Positions 27,401 to 35,527 of a stretch of 64,000 nt of DNA are shown piece after piece. The position numbers were made by a program, and so were the translations under genes. The number at the start of each line of letters is the position of its first letter. Position 1 is the stretch's first letter. Origin of the DNA: Thalassocella blandensis (GTDB lineage: Bacteria > Pseudomonadota > Gammaproteobacteria > Pseudomonadales > Cellvibrionaceae); the NCBI GenBank assembly GCA_902141825.1, contig CABFPG010000014.1, forward strand, positions 62,001-126,000. Reading direction: 5' to 3'. The notes beneath the pieces were generated by a model, which searched no databases, had not been told where the DNA came from, and saw only the letters and a list, made by a program, of their open reading frames with translations.

Positions 27401-27719
27401 CGGTGGATCTTCCAGCTCCAGCAGTTCATCGACTTCGAGCAGTACCAGTTCAAGTTCTAATAGTTCGAGTTCTTCATCTAGCAGTAGCTCTTCCACAAGT
27501 TCTTCCAGTAGCTCATCTAGTAGTTCGTCTGGCGGGGCTTGTGCAGGTGTGCCACAGTATGTTGATGGGCGCCAATATAATACGGGGGACAGCGTGCAAA
27601 ACATTGGAAATAAATACAGCTGCCTCGTGGGCGGGTGGTGTACCGTTGGCGGGCCTTATGAGCCGGGCGTGGGTTGGGCTTGGGACTATGCCTGGCACTA
27701 CGAAAATTCATGTTCTTAA
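24435..27719 (+). CDS. Secreted GH31 alpha-glycosidase with crystallin fold, poly-Ser linker and CBM5/12
   Basis: 1094 residues. Hydrophobic signal at about 41-59 (ending VVTAQ); a later ATG (24507, Met25) would make it more standard. The GH31 N-terminal sandwich (about 62-160 and 291-370) is split by a ~130-residue inserted module (160-290) that reappears in the GH87-like protein at 58.0-58.4 kb. The GH31 barrel at about 371-740 has VVDTDWR, a probable nucleophile Asp487 in DFWWFD, and acid/base Asp555 in WTGDTMSDF. Then come beta-sandwich domains, a beta-gamma-crystallin-like domain (about 903-986), poly-Ser (991-1033) and a C-terminal CBM5/12-like domain with paired Cys and Trp. The bond cleaved is an alpha-glycosidic one; the exact substrate is unknown. 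Confidence 0.9.
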   Translation: MRSTFQYLLDPVLLLEPRSSFSPRMYPGSASFFTLLELKPLLRCLLCVNCLLFSSVVTAQTEHIVGDVRVQVLSPTLVRIELKGPQGFENRETFHITQRQWRDVPIQVSSSNNRIAISTAAYTVNIPANASTLDGISIVNSAGEPLWQMPDDERYVTIKDRWKGNYLFDNGDAVSYGPVLEDDRYFWTDEYVDGFHRFRNKATGEYLNIENLAAYAESTPVQEHWHSKDWSLRPVEIDGYFFMQARWVENPRYLHIEDQSGYVQHAPPGTANGSGATIDTWTSAQWAFEETGFFINNRQWIPHPEKQTKAWAIVDTPRVVPAVWGYNYPGWDQPDNGWDLSNDAKDVYVFLPAGDGKQLRQDYLDLTGRSDLLPLYALGGWDSRYYAYTQAEALQKIDSYREKNIPLDVFVVDTDWRVGASTGYGVDTGLFPDMQEFLADAHAKNVRVPFNDHPEPKGMALDPVEVNFRNQGLRGLFDIGLDFWWFDRNWHITIDAPDGINKETFGMYVYHWVTQDYYPNRRPIILANIDGIDHGAINNPPDIAAHRYTLQWTGDTMSDFASLKREIRAAVYSGVYAPYAYTSTDLGGHKGTLTVEQYARWVQFGALSPIFRLHCGEGFTRDPWDYAAPAEDVVRKFVQMRMRLLPVLYAAARENYDSGEPILRRLDLQYPEYAEASRDDQYLLGDSILVAPIAETGQSRVAWIPPGSWINVWTGDLIQGPLTTTVYAQLEQMPVFVKRGSLLALVPTMQHTEERAWDPVTLDLYPMPGQKASTVLYEDDGRTNAYKQNAYRKTQLDAQVDSANKSIRVNIAAANGYYDGALEHRSWKIRLRTPVEWVGAAPTSVLVNGEPISWKVLDQDMQRMPFETEGSAADGAVIEIELPAAPVNEAQTVEVSFIPLSDAITIFQHCNYTGWAVNFPSGDFSLDALLQAGVVNNDASSLKVPSGFSAILFDEDNFSGNAIIISNDVSCLVDYGFNDVFSSLQVTNGGGSSSSSSSSTSSSTSSSSNSSSSSSSSSSSTSSSSSSSSSSSGGACAGVPQYVDGRQYNTGDSVQNIGNKYSCLVGGWCTVGGPYEPGVGWAWDYAWHYENSCS

Positions 27720-28208
27720 TACACTTATGTAAGTGTTGACGTAGATAGCTGGCGGCTTTTTCCGGTCGTCAGTTAGCGTACGTTCTAGAGCCTGTTTAGG
27801 CTAATGTCCGCTTTAGACTCAGCAATAGGCATGATCAATAGTCATGACCAATAGGCATGACCAAAAAAACACGGCCAAAAAAACACAAAAACCACTCACC
27901 AAAGCGCTTCAAATAAATGCCCAGCGTATAGAAATTTCGCCTTAATATTTTGAATATTTATAAGCGTATCTGGTTTAGATTATTTTGTAGCGTAATGCAT
28001 GTGTTGCAACACTTTATGTTGAATTGATAGCCTTTTTTTTGGCTATCCGAAGCATCTCAAATTTTTCCGCACTATCGAAACGCCACTGTGAAGATCTATG
28101 ATGCATCATAAAGGTGTGTGATTATCTATTGCAGTGGTTCGGTGTTTTAAAATTATTCAAATAACAATTAAAAATAATAATCTAATAAAATTTGTAGCGG
28201 AGAGAATA
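27720..28208. other. Intergenic region with repeats
   Basis: 489 bases after the GH31 stop. It contains a G-U-containing hairpin with a T-rich loop near 27751-27774, the 13-bp triple repeat at 27823-27861, and an inverted repeat GATAGCC/GGCTATC around seven T (28027-28047). No protein-like frame. Confidence 0.55.
27823..27861. repeat. Three tandem 13-bp repeats
   Basis: CAATAGGCATGAT, CAATAGTCATGAC and CAATAGGCATGAC lie head to tail, followed by two copies of a CAAAAAAACAC-like unit (27862-27886). Non-coding, about 100 bases beyond the GH31 gene. Confidence 0.87.
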
Positions 28209-30827
28209 ATGATAATAGCGATTGTCATGCGTGTTAAAATACAGGTAAAAGTTTATTGCCAATATTTACTGCAGTACAGCAAGAGAGGATCAGTTAACAT
28301 TTTATATGCGTTTCTAGCGGTATCGCTAAGTGCATGCGGTGGATCAAGTTTAGAATCACAGCGTAATCACAAAAACTTAGCTCTGCAAAGTGTCTCGCTG
28401 AGCGGAATCCAGCAAAATAAAACGCGTATTGCAGGGACATGTATTGCGTCAGCATCTTCTCAGGAAGGAGGATATTCGCCAAGTTATGTTTGTGACCAAG
28501 ACCCAGCAACGCGCTGGGCAAGTGATTGGACGGATGAGCAATGGATACAGCTAGATCTTTCCAGTGTTTATACCATTGATCAGGTTGAAATTCACTGGGA
28601 AACAGCATACGCGAAAGCGTACCGAATTCAGCTTTCATCAGATCAAAGCACCTGGCAAACGGTATTTTCTACAGAAGCAGAAAACGGTGGTCTGGACTCC
28701 ATTAGTTTTGAACCATTCGCAGCGCGCTACGTAAGAATGCAAGGGGTTGAGCGTGGCACGGTATGGGGGTATTCCATATATTCTTTTCATGTTTTTGCCG
28801 AGGATGTGAATAGCAGTCCTACGCCGACTGTTTCGCCAACACCAACACCAACACCAACACCAACACCAACACCTCCACTTGGAAATATCGTTCCACTTTA
28901 TGATGAAGAGACGTTACTCGAGCCTGACATTGTGTTTGATCGAGGTGATGCATTAGTTACGCGAATTTCTGATCGTTCCCGCGATCGACATGCGAAGGAA
29001 AATCATTTTTCAAACTATGATCACTATCTGACTTTTTACTGGGAATTTCGTACGGCGGCCATCGAAATTATTGATTACGTTGCCAAGGGTGGTGACGGTA
29101 TTCGCATGAATGTACGAACAGAATTTAAGTTGGATGATGGTACTGCTGATAATCGATGGTTTTATCTTGGGACGGGTTCTCTTGCCCATTATTGTGGCAA
29201 CCATTCAATGACGGTGGTTGACGACCTTAATTACACGGTGTTCTCAAATTTCAATTGTATTGAGAATCGCCCGATGCAAATAGGCGATAAAATGGAAGTT
29301 GAAATAAGTCAGTTTTTGGATGAGCGATTTCTACCGAGAGGCCGCGACAATTATTACGGTACCACCTATTTGTATATTATTGGTGAAGGTTTAGTCCCTT
29401 GGGATACGTATAAGACAGGGCCGTTTCAGCAGGGTGTTGAGTTTGTTAACGGTGTTCGCCAGAGAGATTCGAAAAAAATTCCTGCCTTTGCCTGGTTGGG
29501 CGGGCTGACCACCATTCACGCCGAAGAGTCCCATGAGCCCGATAACCATTTCATGCAAATGGCAACGAATACCGGTTATCAAAATGGACAGGCATTTATG
29601 TTGGGTAGAAGGCTCGCGCACACATCCTTCGTTGATGGTTCACATGACGAGAGTGCGGAGAATGGTATTTTTGAGCGCTTAGTGGGGCTTAGTCAGAACT
29701 CCTATATCAATCAGCGCTGCACGTCATGCCATGTGCGTAATGGTGCAGCCGCTCCTGCAGAAATCGGTGTCCCTCTGGATAAATGGGTATTTAAACTTGG
29801 TGATGGAAATAATGCGGTCCATCCTCAGTTTGGCCACATATTGCAGTCAAGGGCTACGGCGGCTAACGGCGTTGAAGGGCGAAGTGATGAGGGTGAAGTT
29901 ACTATTGCGTCCTGGGAGGAAATTGATGGCTTGCGTACTCCCAGTTTTGGTTTTGAGCATCAAGCTCCTGTGCAATTCTCTGCGCGAATCGCGCCGCGAA
30001 TAGTAGGGGCTGGTTTAATTGATGCAATTCCGGAGTCTCAGATCTTATCCCTCGCTGATCCAGAAGATATAAACGGTGATGGCATTTCAGGCCGTGTACA
30101 GCGTATCGCCGATCCGCAAACTGGTGAAACACGACTAGGCCGTTTTGGTTGGAAAGCAACACAGCCGAGCTTACGGCTTCAAGTTGCCTCGGCGTTAAAT
30201 ACGGATATTGGTGTGATGACCTCAATTTTTCCCGAGCCGGATTGCGGGCCCCAGCAGTCGAACTGTAACTACTCTTCAGTTCAATTGCCAGATGGGGATT
30301 TACAGCAACTCGTCAAATACGTAGCCCTGCTAGGTGTTAGACCTCAGCGAGATTATGATCAACTGGACGTTATAGAGGGGCAGAAATTGTTTTTTGATTC
30401 TGGCTGCGAATCATGTCATACGAGCCAGTTTACAACGTCCGCATATCATCCTTTTGGCGAGTTGCGCAATCAGACCATTCACCCGTATTCGGATTTTCTA
30501 TTGCATGATATGGGGCCGGGCCTGGCAGATAATCTGATCGATGGAGATGCTGCTGGAAATGAATGGCGAACTGCGCCCTTATGGGGATTAGGGCTTTCCG
30601 CGTGCGTGACTGGTGGTGTCTCCGGGAGCAAAGGGAATGTTCCTTTCGGCACGGATTCGGAGGAGCAATGCACCCCTGAACACAGTTATTTGCATGATGG
30701 CCGCGCGCGAACCATTGACGAGGCAATCCGCTGGCATGGTGGCGAAGCGGAAGCGAGTAAAAACACCTATATTGCGCTTAGTTCACTGGAGCGACAACGG
30801 CTCTTGTTGTTTTTACAAAGCCTTTAA
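28209..30827 (+). CDS. Lipoprotein di-heme oxidoreductase with discoidin (F5/8C) domain
   Basis: 872 residues from the ATG at 28209 (GGAG at 28199-28202); the frame is open back to a GTG at 28134. Lipobox LSAC, then a discoidin/CBM32-like domain (CIASASSQEGGYSPSYVCDQ to YSIYSFHVFAED), a Pro-Thr linker and a ~190-residue domain without a name. The last half is of the di-heme oxidoreductase family: heme motifs CTSCH and CESCH, the LRTPSFGFEHQAP segment, and a closing LHDGRARTIDEAIRWHGGEA. Members are periplasmic or surface c-type cytochromes. The sugar-binding-like front end suggests electron transfer near a polysaccharide, which is inference. Confidence 0.87.
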   Translation: MIIAIVMRVKIQVKVYCQYLLQYSKRGSVNILYAFLAVSLSACGGSSLESQRNHKNLALQSVSLSGIQQNKTRIAGTCIASASSQEGGYSPSYVCDQDPATRWASDWTDEQWIQLDLSSVYTIDQVEIHWETAYAKAYRIQLSSDQSTWQTVFSTEAENGGLDSISFEPFAARYVRMQGVERGTVWGYSIYSFHVFAEDVNSSPTPTVSPTPTPTPTPTPTPPLGNIVPLYDEETLLEPDIVFDRGDALVTRISDRSRDRHAKENHFSNYDHYLTFYWEFRTAAIEIIDYVAKGGDGIRMNVRTEFKLDDGTADNRWFYLGTGSLAHYCGNHSMTVVDDLNYTVFSNFNCIENRPMQIGDKMEVEISQFLDERFLPRGRDNYYGTTYLYIIGEGLVPWDTYKTGPFQQGVEFVNGVRQRDSKKIPAFAWLGGLTTIHAEESHEPDNHFMQMATNTGYQNGQAFMLGRRLAHTSFVDGSHDESAENGIFERLVGLSQNSYINQRCTSCHVRNGAAAPAEIGVPLDKWVFKLGDGNNAVHPQFGHILQSRATAANGVEGRSDEGEVTIASWEEIDGLRTPSFGFEHQAPVQFSARIAPRIVGAGLIDAIPESQILSLADPEDINGDGISGRVQRIADPQTGETRLGRFGWKATQPSLRLQVASALNTDIGVMTSIFPEPDCGPQQSNCNYSSVQLPDGDLQQLVKYVALLGVRPQRDYDQLDVIEGQKLFFDSGCESCHTSQFTTSAYHPFGELRNQTIHPYSDFLLHDMGPGLADNLIDGDAAGNEWRTAPLWGLGLSACVTGGVSGSKGNVPFGTDSEEQCTPEHSYLHDGRARTIDEAIRWHGGEAEASKNTYIALSSLERQRLLLFLQSL

Positions 30828-31008
30828 ACGTATAACTGTAGCTGGAAGGACGCCATTGGAGGGCAACAAGTTGTTATGCCTGTTTTGGCGAAGGATTTTG
30901 TTAGTGACGAATGGCAAAGGTGTCTTTAGATTGAGAGTATTTTAAGGGGTAGCCAGTCGCGTAGGCTGGTCCCTGATGTTCATTCTGAAGTAAAGGAGAG
31001 TTTTAGGT

Positions 31009-31443
31009 ATGTCAATCCAAGAAATGACAGGGTTGCAGTTAATGCAGGCGATGATTGAAGGAAAAATTCCGGCTCCGTCCATCACAAAAACAATGCCAAT
31101 GAAGGGAATTTCTGTTGATAAGGGCAAAATTCTGTTCGAAGCGACGGCAGATGATCGTCACTTAAATCCGTTAGGCGGAGTGCACGGGGGATTTGCCGCA
31201 ACAGTTTTAGATTCAGTGACTGGTTGTGCGGTGCATTCCATGTTGGAGCCTGGCGTAGGCTACGGAACGGTCGATCTTAATGTAAAAATGATGCGTCCAG
31301 TTCCTCAAAATGTAACCCTCCTGGCCGAGGGGAAGGTGATTAACTGTTCCAAGTCTGTTTGTTTTGCAGAGGGCACCTTGAAAGATGAAAACGGAAAAAT
31401 CTTCGCTCACGCTACAGCCACCTGCATGATTATTCGTCCCTAA
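31009..31443 (+). CDS. PaaI-type hotdog thioesterase
   Basis: 144 residues. NPLGGVHGGFAATVLDSVTG carries the HGG and the helix acidic residue of the PaaI/YdiI hotdog family, and later strands (YGTVDLNVKMMRPV, FAEGTLKDENGKIFAHATATC) fit. It hydrolyses acyl- or aryl-CoA thioesters in the cytoplasm; the substrate is unknown. AAAGGAG lies 10 bases before the ATG. It stands alone, convergent with the glycosidase-like gene. Confidence 0.88.
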   Translation: MSIQEMTGLQLMQAMIEGKIPAPSITKTMPMKGISVDKGKILFEATADDRHLNPLGGVHGGFAATVLDSVTGCAVHSMLEPGVGYGTVDLNVKMMRPVPQNVTLLAEGKVINCSKSVCFAEGTLKDENGKIFAHATATCMIIRP

Positions 31444-31593
31444 AAAATAGTCTATCGGAGTATTGGTTTAAGTATTGTTTTAGCGTAATTTTAAATTCGG
31501 TATGAATTGCGATTTTAAAAGGTGGACTTTGTTTAGAGCGTTATTTTGAAATTTTATCGCAGTTTCAATTATGAAGTTAAGCATCGATATTGT

Positions 31594-31618
31594 AAAAAAA
31601 GCGGGTGAAAACCCGCTT
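31594..31618 (-). terminator. Rho-independent terminator of the beta-propeller gene
   Basis: AAGCGGGT and ACCCGCTT (31599-31606 / 31611-31618) form an 8-bp stem with a four-base loop. On the minus strand it is followed by a run of T (A7 at 31594-31600 on +). It lies about 30 bases beyond the stop at 31647. Confidence 0.88.
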
Positions 31619-31646
31619 AAACACTGCTTGTGACTCAAATCAATGA

Positions 31647-33023
31647 TTAATTTCCATCAAAAATAAATCGTGCTGCATCGGCAATCACATAACCGCTATC
31701 ACTGCCGGCATCTAATGTCAGTCGATTGTTTTCTGAGGAGCCTGCGTCAAAGTAAAAGCGCCCTAGATAGACCCAGCTTCCACTTTTTCTCTGTTGGCTT
31801 TTGAACACTTCTGTGACTTGGCCCTGGCTGTAAATTTTGTATTTCACTCTATTCGGGCGGTTGCTGTAGGCTGGCCAGCGAACCATGACTTTATAGTACC
31901 CTGAGCGTGGAAAGTTAGGTTTCCATTTCGCCCAGTCGCCAGTGTCTGTTCCCGCGCTGTTATCATGTAAATAATTTGCACCGTAATAGCCTTTGGTGGA
32001 TGTGCTGGTTTCCCAGGAACCGCCGAAACTAAAACCGTTGCTGGTGTTATCGATAGTGATATTGCTGGTAGTCGGCGTTTCAAATGCATACCCAATGGTT
32101 TGGTCCAGACGTTTTCCAATGTCGTAGAACATATTCCATCGATTATTTTCCCACATTAGAAATGGCGCTGAGGCTTTGTTGGCTTCGGGGTAGCTGCTTT
32201 CTGGGTTGTAGAAAATGCCGTGATGGATCTCCTGGTTGAATCGAGCACCGACTTCTGTGTAATGAAGATTCCCGGAGTTGCCATGATACACAACGTAGTG
32301 CTTGCCGTTGTGTGGCCAATAGAAGGCACCGGAAAGCTGCGTGCCTTCGTCAGCGGTTGGAGAAATCAAAGCCTCATCATAAGGTGTGAATTTTTTACCG
32401 TCATTGGAAATCGCTAAGCCAATTCGACGACCGTGCCCAGATTTAATCAGCATCATCATCATAACGTAACGATTGCCAACACCCGGAATGGAGTATTCAA
32501 ACACTCTTGCATAAGAGCATTCAGAGAAATTTGACCCCCACATTGAGGTGGTCAGTGCGATATTGTCTTTTGCTACATCCCAGTTAATACCATCAGTCGA
32601 GTATGCCCAGCGAGTTGTAGTGTTCTCGCCATGGAAGTACATGATGTATTTGTTGTACTGCGGCATCCACATCACATGCGGGGAGGACACGTGAGTGACT
32701 TTAAAGCGTCCCTGGTGATTGTTTGTTAATAGAGGGTTAGCGGTGTATTCGGTATAGGGACCTTGAATGTTGTCGGCATAGGCCAGACTAATGCCGCCGG
32801 GTGCGTCATGGGGAGCGTAGTAAAGGTAGTATTTGCCGAGCGGATTTGCAATGTGGTCAGTTTTTATGACAGATGAAAATATAAACTCATTGGTAGGGTT
32901 GTAAATAGCTTCATCGCGATCGATAACAATGTGTGAGTAAGTTAAATTGAGTGGAGCTGCTTGTGTAAAGCTGAATGATCCAAGCAATACGGTTAGCGCT
33001 ATGAATTTCATGGTGTGGGTCAT
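31647..33023 (-). CDS. Secreted five-bladed beta-propeller glycosidase-like protein with golvesin-type domain
   Basis: 458 residues with a signal peptide (ending TQAAP). Residues about 28-320 show repeated blade motifs (GKYYLYYAPHD, YNKYIMYFHGE, WAYSTDGINW, GKHYVVYHG, NRWNMFYDIG) of GH43/GH117-like propellers, with acidic residues in the expected blade starts. About 325-458 is a beta-sandwich of the golvesin C-terminal/xanthan-lyase CBD type (ITIDNTSNGFSFGGSWETST to VIADAARFIFDG), often found on polysaccharide-degrading proteins. It is divergent from the HexR-like regulator with shared operator-like sites, so it is probably the main target of that regulator. The substrate is not predictable. 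Confidence 0.68.
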   Translation of the reverse strand: MTHTMKFIALTVLLGSFSFTQAAPLNLTYSHIVIDRDEAIYNPTNEFIFSSVIKTDHIANPLGKYYLYYAPHDAPGGISLAYADNIQGPYTEYTANPLLTNNHQGRFKVTHVSSPHVMWMPQYNKYIMYFHGENTTTRWAYSTDGINWDVAKDNIALTTSMWGSNFSECSYARVFEYSIPGVGNRYVMMMMLIKSGHGRRIGLAISNDGKKFTPYDEALISPTADEGTQLSGAFYWPHNGKHYVVYHGNSGNLHYTEVGARFNQEIHHGIFYNPESSYPEANKASAPFLMWENNRWNMFYDIGKRLDQTIGYAFETPTTSNITIDNTSNGFSFGGSWETSTSTKGYYGANYLHDNSAGTDTGDWAKWKPNFPRSGYYKVMVRWPAYSNRPNRVKYKIYSQGQVTEVFKSQQRKSGSWVYLGRFYFDAGSSENNRLTLDAGSDSGYVIADAARFIFDGN

Positions 33024-33420
33024 GATTATAGGTTCTCTTTTTTATTTTAAGTGATGTATGGGGTAGAGGTTGAGCGGTGTCCTGTGTGTGGTTGGTGGTC
33101 TGTATATGTTTGTAAAACTACATATACTTTTTGTTGTTTGCAAGACAAATGACAGGAAAATGTTAGGTGTGTCAAACATTGGGGTTTAGTATGTGTAGAC
33201 ATACATAGGCAAAAATTTAGTATTTATTGGCTGTTTTGTTCGTGGTGTAACGTTTACCTTGTGAAGTTAAGTTGCTAGTGTGTGTACTTTAATTGTACGA
33301 AAATGTAGTAAAACTATATTTACGTGGATAAATTGTAGTTTTACCTAAATATCTGCCTTTGTGGTAAATTAGCTAACAATGAGCGGCTGAGCAGGAACGC
33401 CGACTGATAAATACAAGTGA
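33024..33420. promoter_or_regulatory. Divergent promoter region with three GTAAAACTA elements
   Basis: 397 bases between the propeller gene and the regulator. The core GTAAAACTACA occurs at 33112-33122 and inverted at 33334-33344, with a one-mismatch copy at 33308-33318. HexR/RpiR proteins bind TGTA-type palindromes, and TGTAAAACTACA (33111-33122) has that form. The first copy also sits inside an 8-bp inverted repeat, GTATATGT (33102-33109) and ACATATAC (33120-33127). Confidence 0.6.
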
Positions 33421-34341
33421 GTGGACATGAAAGAACCAAATGCACCAAAAGTCAGAAAACCCAAAGCTGACACACCCAAAAAGAATGCGGTGATTTCTAT
33501 TCTCGCTTTAATGGAGGTCAAAAAAGACCAGCTAAGCCGGTCGGAAAAACATATATATGATCTGGTGATTGCGAATGGTGATCAGATTCAATGGATGACG
33601 CTTAGCGACTTTGCCGCCTTTGCAGGGGTTAGTGAACCGACCGTCATTCGTTTTTGCAGGGCGATTGGGCTTGATGGTTTTTCCGATTTTAAAATTCGTT
33701 TGGCGCAGAGTCTTGCCAGTGGTGTGGGCGATTTTCATCGTAATATTCACACGCAGCTGCCGTTACGAGACATCTCTGAAAAAATTTTTGAAGCTGCGCA
33801 GGAAGAGTTGATTCAGGCTGAGAAAGCGATTGATATTTCGGGTATTGAAGCTGCCACTCGATTATTGGTTTCAGCAAGAAGGATAGATATCTATGCTACT
33901 GGCTCTGGAAATATCGTAGCGGCTACCACGTATCAAAACTTAATGCGGCTGGGATTGCCGGTGTCGCACAATCCGGATGCTCACGTTCAAACACATTCTG
34001 CGGCTACCTTGGGTGTTGGTGACGTCGTGTTGGTTTTCTCATTTACCGGTGAGGTTCGGGATAATTTACGTTGTATGCGTATCGCCAAAGAATCAGGTGC
34101 AACCGCTATTGCGTTTACGCGCGCTGGATCACATTTGGCTGAAGAGGCAGATCTGGTTGTTAATATCGATCCGGACGAGGATACTTTTCGTTATTCACCC
34201 ATGTCAGCTCGCATTGTTCATATGGTAATTTCTGATATCCTGTGTACCAGTGTTGGGCTCGCTTTGGGTGATGAAGCGGCGGTATTGGTTAAGCGCGTAA
34301 AATACAGCTTGAAAGACCAATGGTTAAAGACCAATGGTTAA
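33421..34341 (+). CDS. RpiR/HexR-like transcriptional regulator
   Basis: 306 residues: a basic N-terminal tail, the RpiR HTH domain at about 25-105 (FAAFAGVSEPTVIRFCRAIG, then GFSDFKIRLAQSLASG, closely resembling HexR), and a SIS sugar-phosphate-binding domain at about 130-290 (ATGSGNIVAATTYQNL, then VFSFTGEVRDNL). Such regulators sense phosphorylated sugars. Start is GTG 33421 or ATG 33427. It faces the propeller gene across operator-like sites and precedes SDR and symporter genes. The C-terminus is rewritten by a 14-bp tandem duplication that spans the stop codon. Whether it is the true HexR or a local paralogue is open. Confidence 0.88.
   Translation: MDMKEPNAPKVRKPKADTPKKNAVISILALMEVKKDQLSRSEKHIYDLVIANGDQIQWMTLSDFAAFAGVSEPTVIRFCRAIGLDGFSDFKIRLAQSLASGVGDFHRNIHTQLPLRDISEKIFEAAQEELIQAEKAIDISGIEAATRLLVSARRIDIYATGSGNIVAATTYQNLMRLGLPVSHNPDAHVQTHSAATLGVGDVVLVFSFTGEVRDNLRCMRIAKESGATAIAFTRAGSHLAEEADLVVNIDPDEDTFRYSPMSARIVHMVISDILCTSVGLALGDEAAVLVKRVKYSLKDQWLKTNG
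34312..34339 (+). repeat. 14-bp tandem duplication across the regulator stop codon
   Basis: AAAGACCAATGGTT occurs at 34312-34325 and again at 34326-34339, with a decayed third copy after it. Because 14 is not a multiple of three, the second copy is read in another frame (KDQWL then KTNG) and the stop follows it. Confidence 0.9.
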
Positions 34342-34656
34342 AAACCAGTGAGAGTAGTGAGAAAAACTAAAGGAAACATTACTGAATAATTGCGAAACAC
34401 TCAACTACCGAACTCGTCTTGAGTGAGTTATGCTGCATCAAGTCATACGACACCAATTCATTCAGAGGTTTACTGTCACCACCGTTTTAATGTCGGTGAT
34501 CTGTTTGTTGATTTTTTTGTGGGTATTTTTTTGCCGTGGGTACTTTTTTTTTTACTGCGGCTACTCTGATATCTACAACAGGTGCGCCGACTGAAACAAA
34601 AGTAGCGTTATAATCGCCTTTTCTAAAATAAACATAATGATTCGTGGGCACGCCGA
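34342..34656. other. Spacer before the SDR gene
   Basis: 315 bases with long T runs (34508-34552). A TATAAT-like -10 box at 34609-34614 lies 43 bases before the SDR ATG but has no convincing -35 box. No gene. Confidence 0.4.
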
Positions 34657-35439
34657 ATGTCAAACGATGTCGAGCAGCCGCAGGAAGTGCAATTTTGCTT
34701 TAAAGGGAAGTCTGTCTTAGTTACTGGGAGTAGTCGCGGTATAGGGAAAGCGATTGCATTAGCTTTCGCTAAAGCGGGCGCCTCGATAATTCTGCACGGT
34801 AAGACGCAAAGTGACAGTCTGCAGCAAACACAAGAAACCGTTAGTCAGTATTCTGACGCAGTAGAACAGTGGATTTGTGATTTCAGTTGCCGTGAATCTA
34901 CCCAGTCGGCTCTCAAACATTTACCTTCAAATGTAGATATTCTTGTATTGAATGCGTCCATGGAAATACGAGATACCTTGCTTAGTCATCAAGCGGAAGA
35001 TTTGCAGCAACAGTTTGATTGTAATTTTCAAGCCAATATTTTATTACTGCATCATGTGCTCCCTTATATGCGTCAGCAGAGGCGGGGAAGAGTTGTCGCT
35101 ATTGGCAGTATTCAAGAAGTATATGCCAATCCTTCGCTTGCGGTGTATGCCGCCCTAAAAACAGCGCAAACGCACTACTTGCAGACTGTTGCCAAAACAA
35201 TGGCGGGCGAGGGGATTACCTTAAATACTGTAGCGCCGGGTGCAATCTTCACTGATCGAAACGAAACGGTGTTGGCGAGCGAACAATATCGGCAGCAAGT
35301 ACAGCAAAAAATTCCGATGAAGAAAATAGGGCGGCCTCAAGATTGTGTGGGCGCCGTACTTTTTTTGGCGAGTGAAAGTGCACAGTATATTACGGGCGCC
35401 TGGCTACCAGTGGATGGCGGATATCATCTGGGTTCATAA
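34657..35439 (+). CDS. Short-chain dehydrogenase/reductase
   Basis: 260 residues of the classical SDR family. The TGSSRGIG cofactor motif is at about 21-28, LNAS at about 99-102, the catalytic Ser in IGSIQEV and YAALK supply the Ser-Tyr-Lys triad, and VDGGY closes the fold. It oxidises or reduces a hydroxyl/keto group with NAD(P). Its place beside a sugar symporter and an RpiR-type regulator suggests a sugar or sugar acid as substrate, as with gluconate or KDG dehydrogenases, but this is inference. Confidence 0.85.
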   Translation: MSNDVEQPQEVQFCFKGKSVLVTGSSRGIGKAIALAFAKAGASIILHGKTQSDSLQQTQETVSQYSDAVEQWICDFSCRESTQSALKHLPSNVDILVLNASMEIRDTLLSHQAEDLQQQFDCNFQANILLLHHVLPYMRQQRRGRVVAIGSIQEVYANPSLAVYAALKTAQTHYLQTVAKTMAGEGITLNTVAPGAIFTDRNETVLASEQYRQQVQQKIPMKKIGRPQDCVGAVLFLASESAQYITGAWLPVDGGYHLGS

Positions 35440-35451
35440 GTGACGATGCAC

Positions 35452-35505
35452 GCAAGTAAAGTAAGCCAAGCAAGTAAAGTAAGTCAAGCCAGTAAGCCAG
35501 GCAAG
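35452..35505. repeat. 18-bp tandem repeat between SDR and symporter genes
   Basis: GCAAGTAAAGTAAGCCAA (35452-35469) and GCAAGTAAAGTAAGTCAA (35470-35487) differ at one base, and a shortened third copy follows (35488-35505). The array fills most of the 88-base gap between the genes. Confidence 0.88.
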
Positions 35506-35527
35506 TTAGTGTTAGAAGGCAAGTGAA

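Noticed and set aside
28027-28047. Terminator after the GH31 gene
   Set aside because: GATAGCC-T7-GGCTATC is a good inverted repeat, but the T run is in the loop and no T tract follows.
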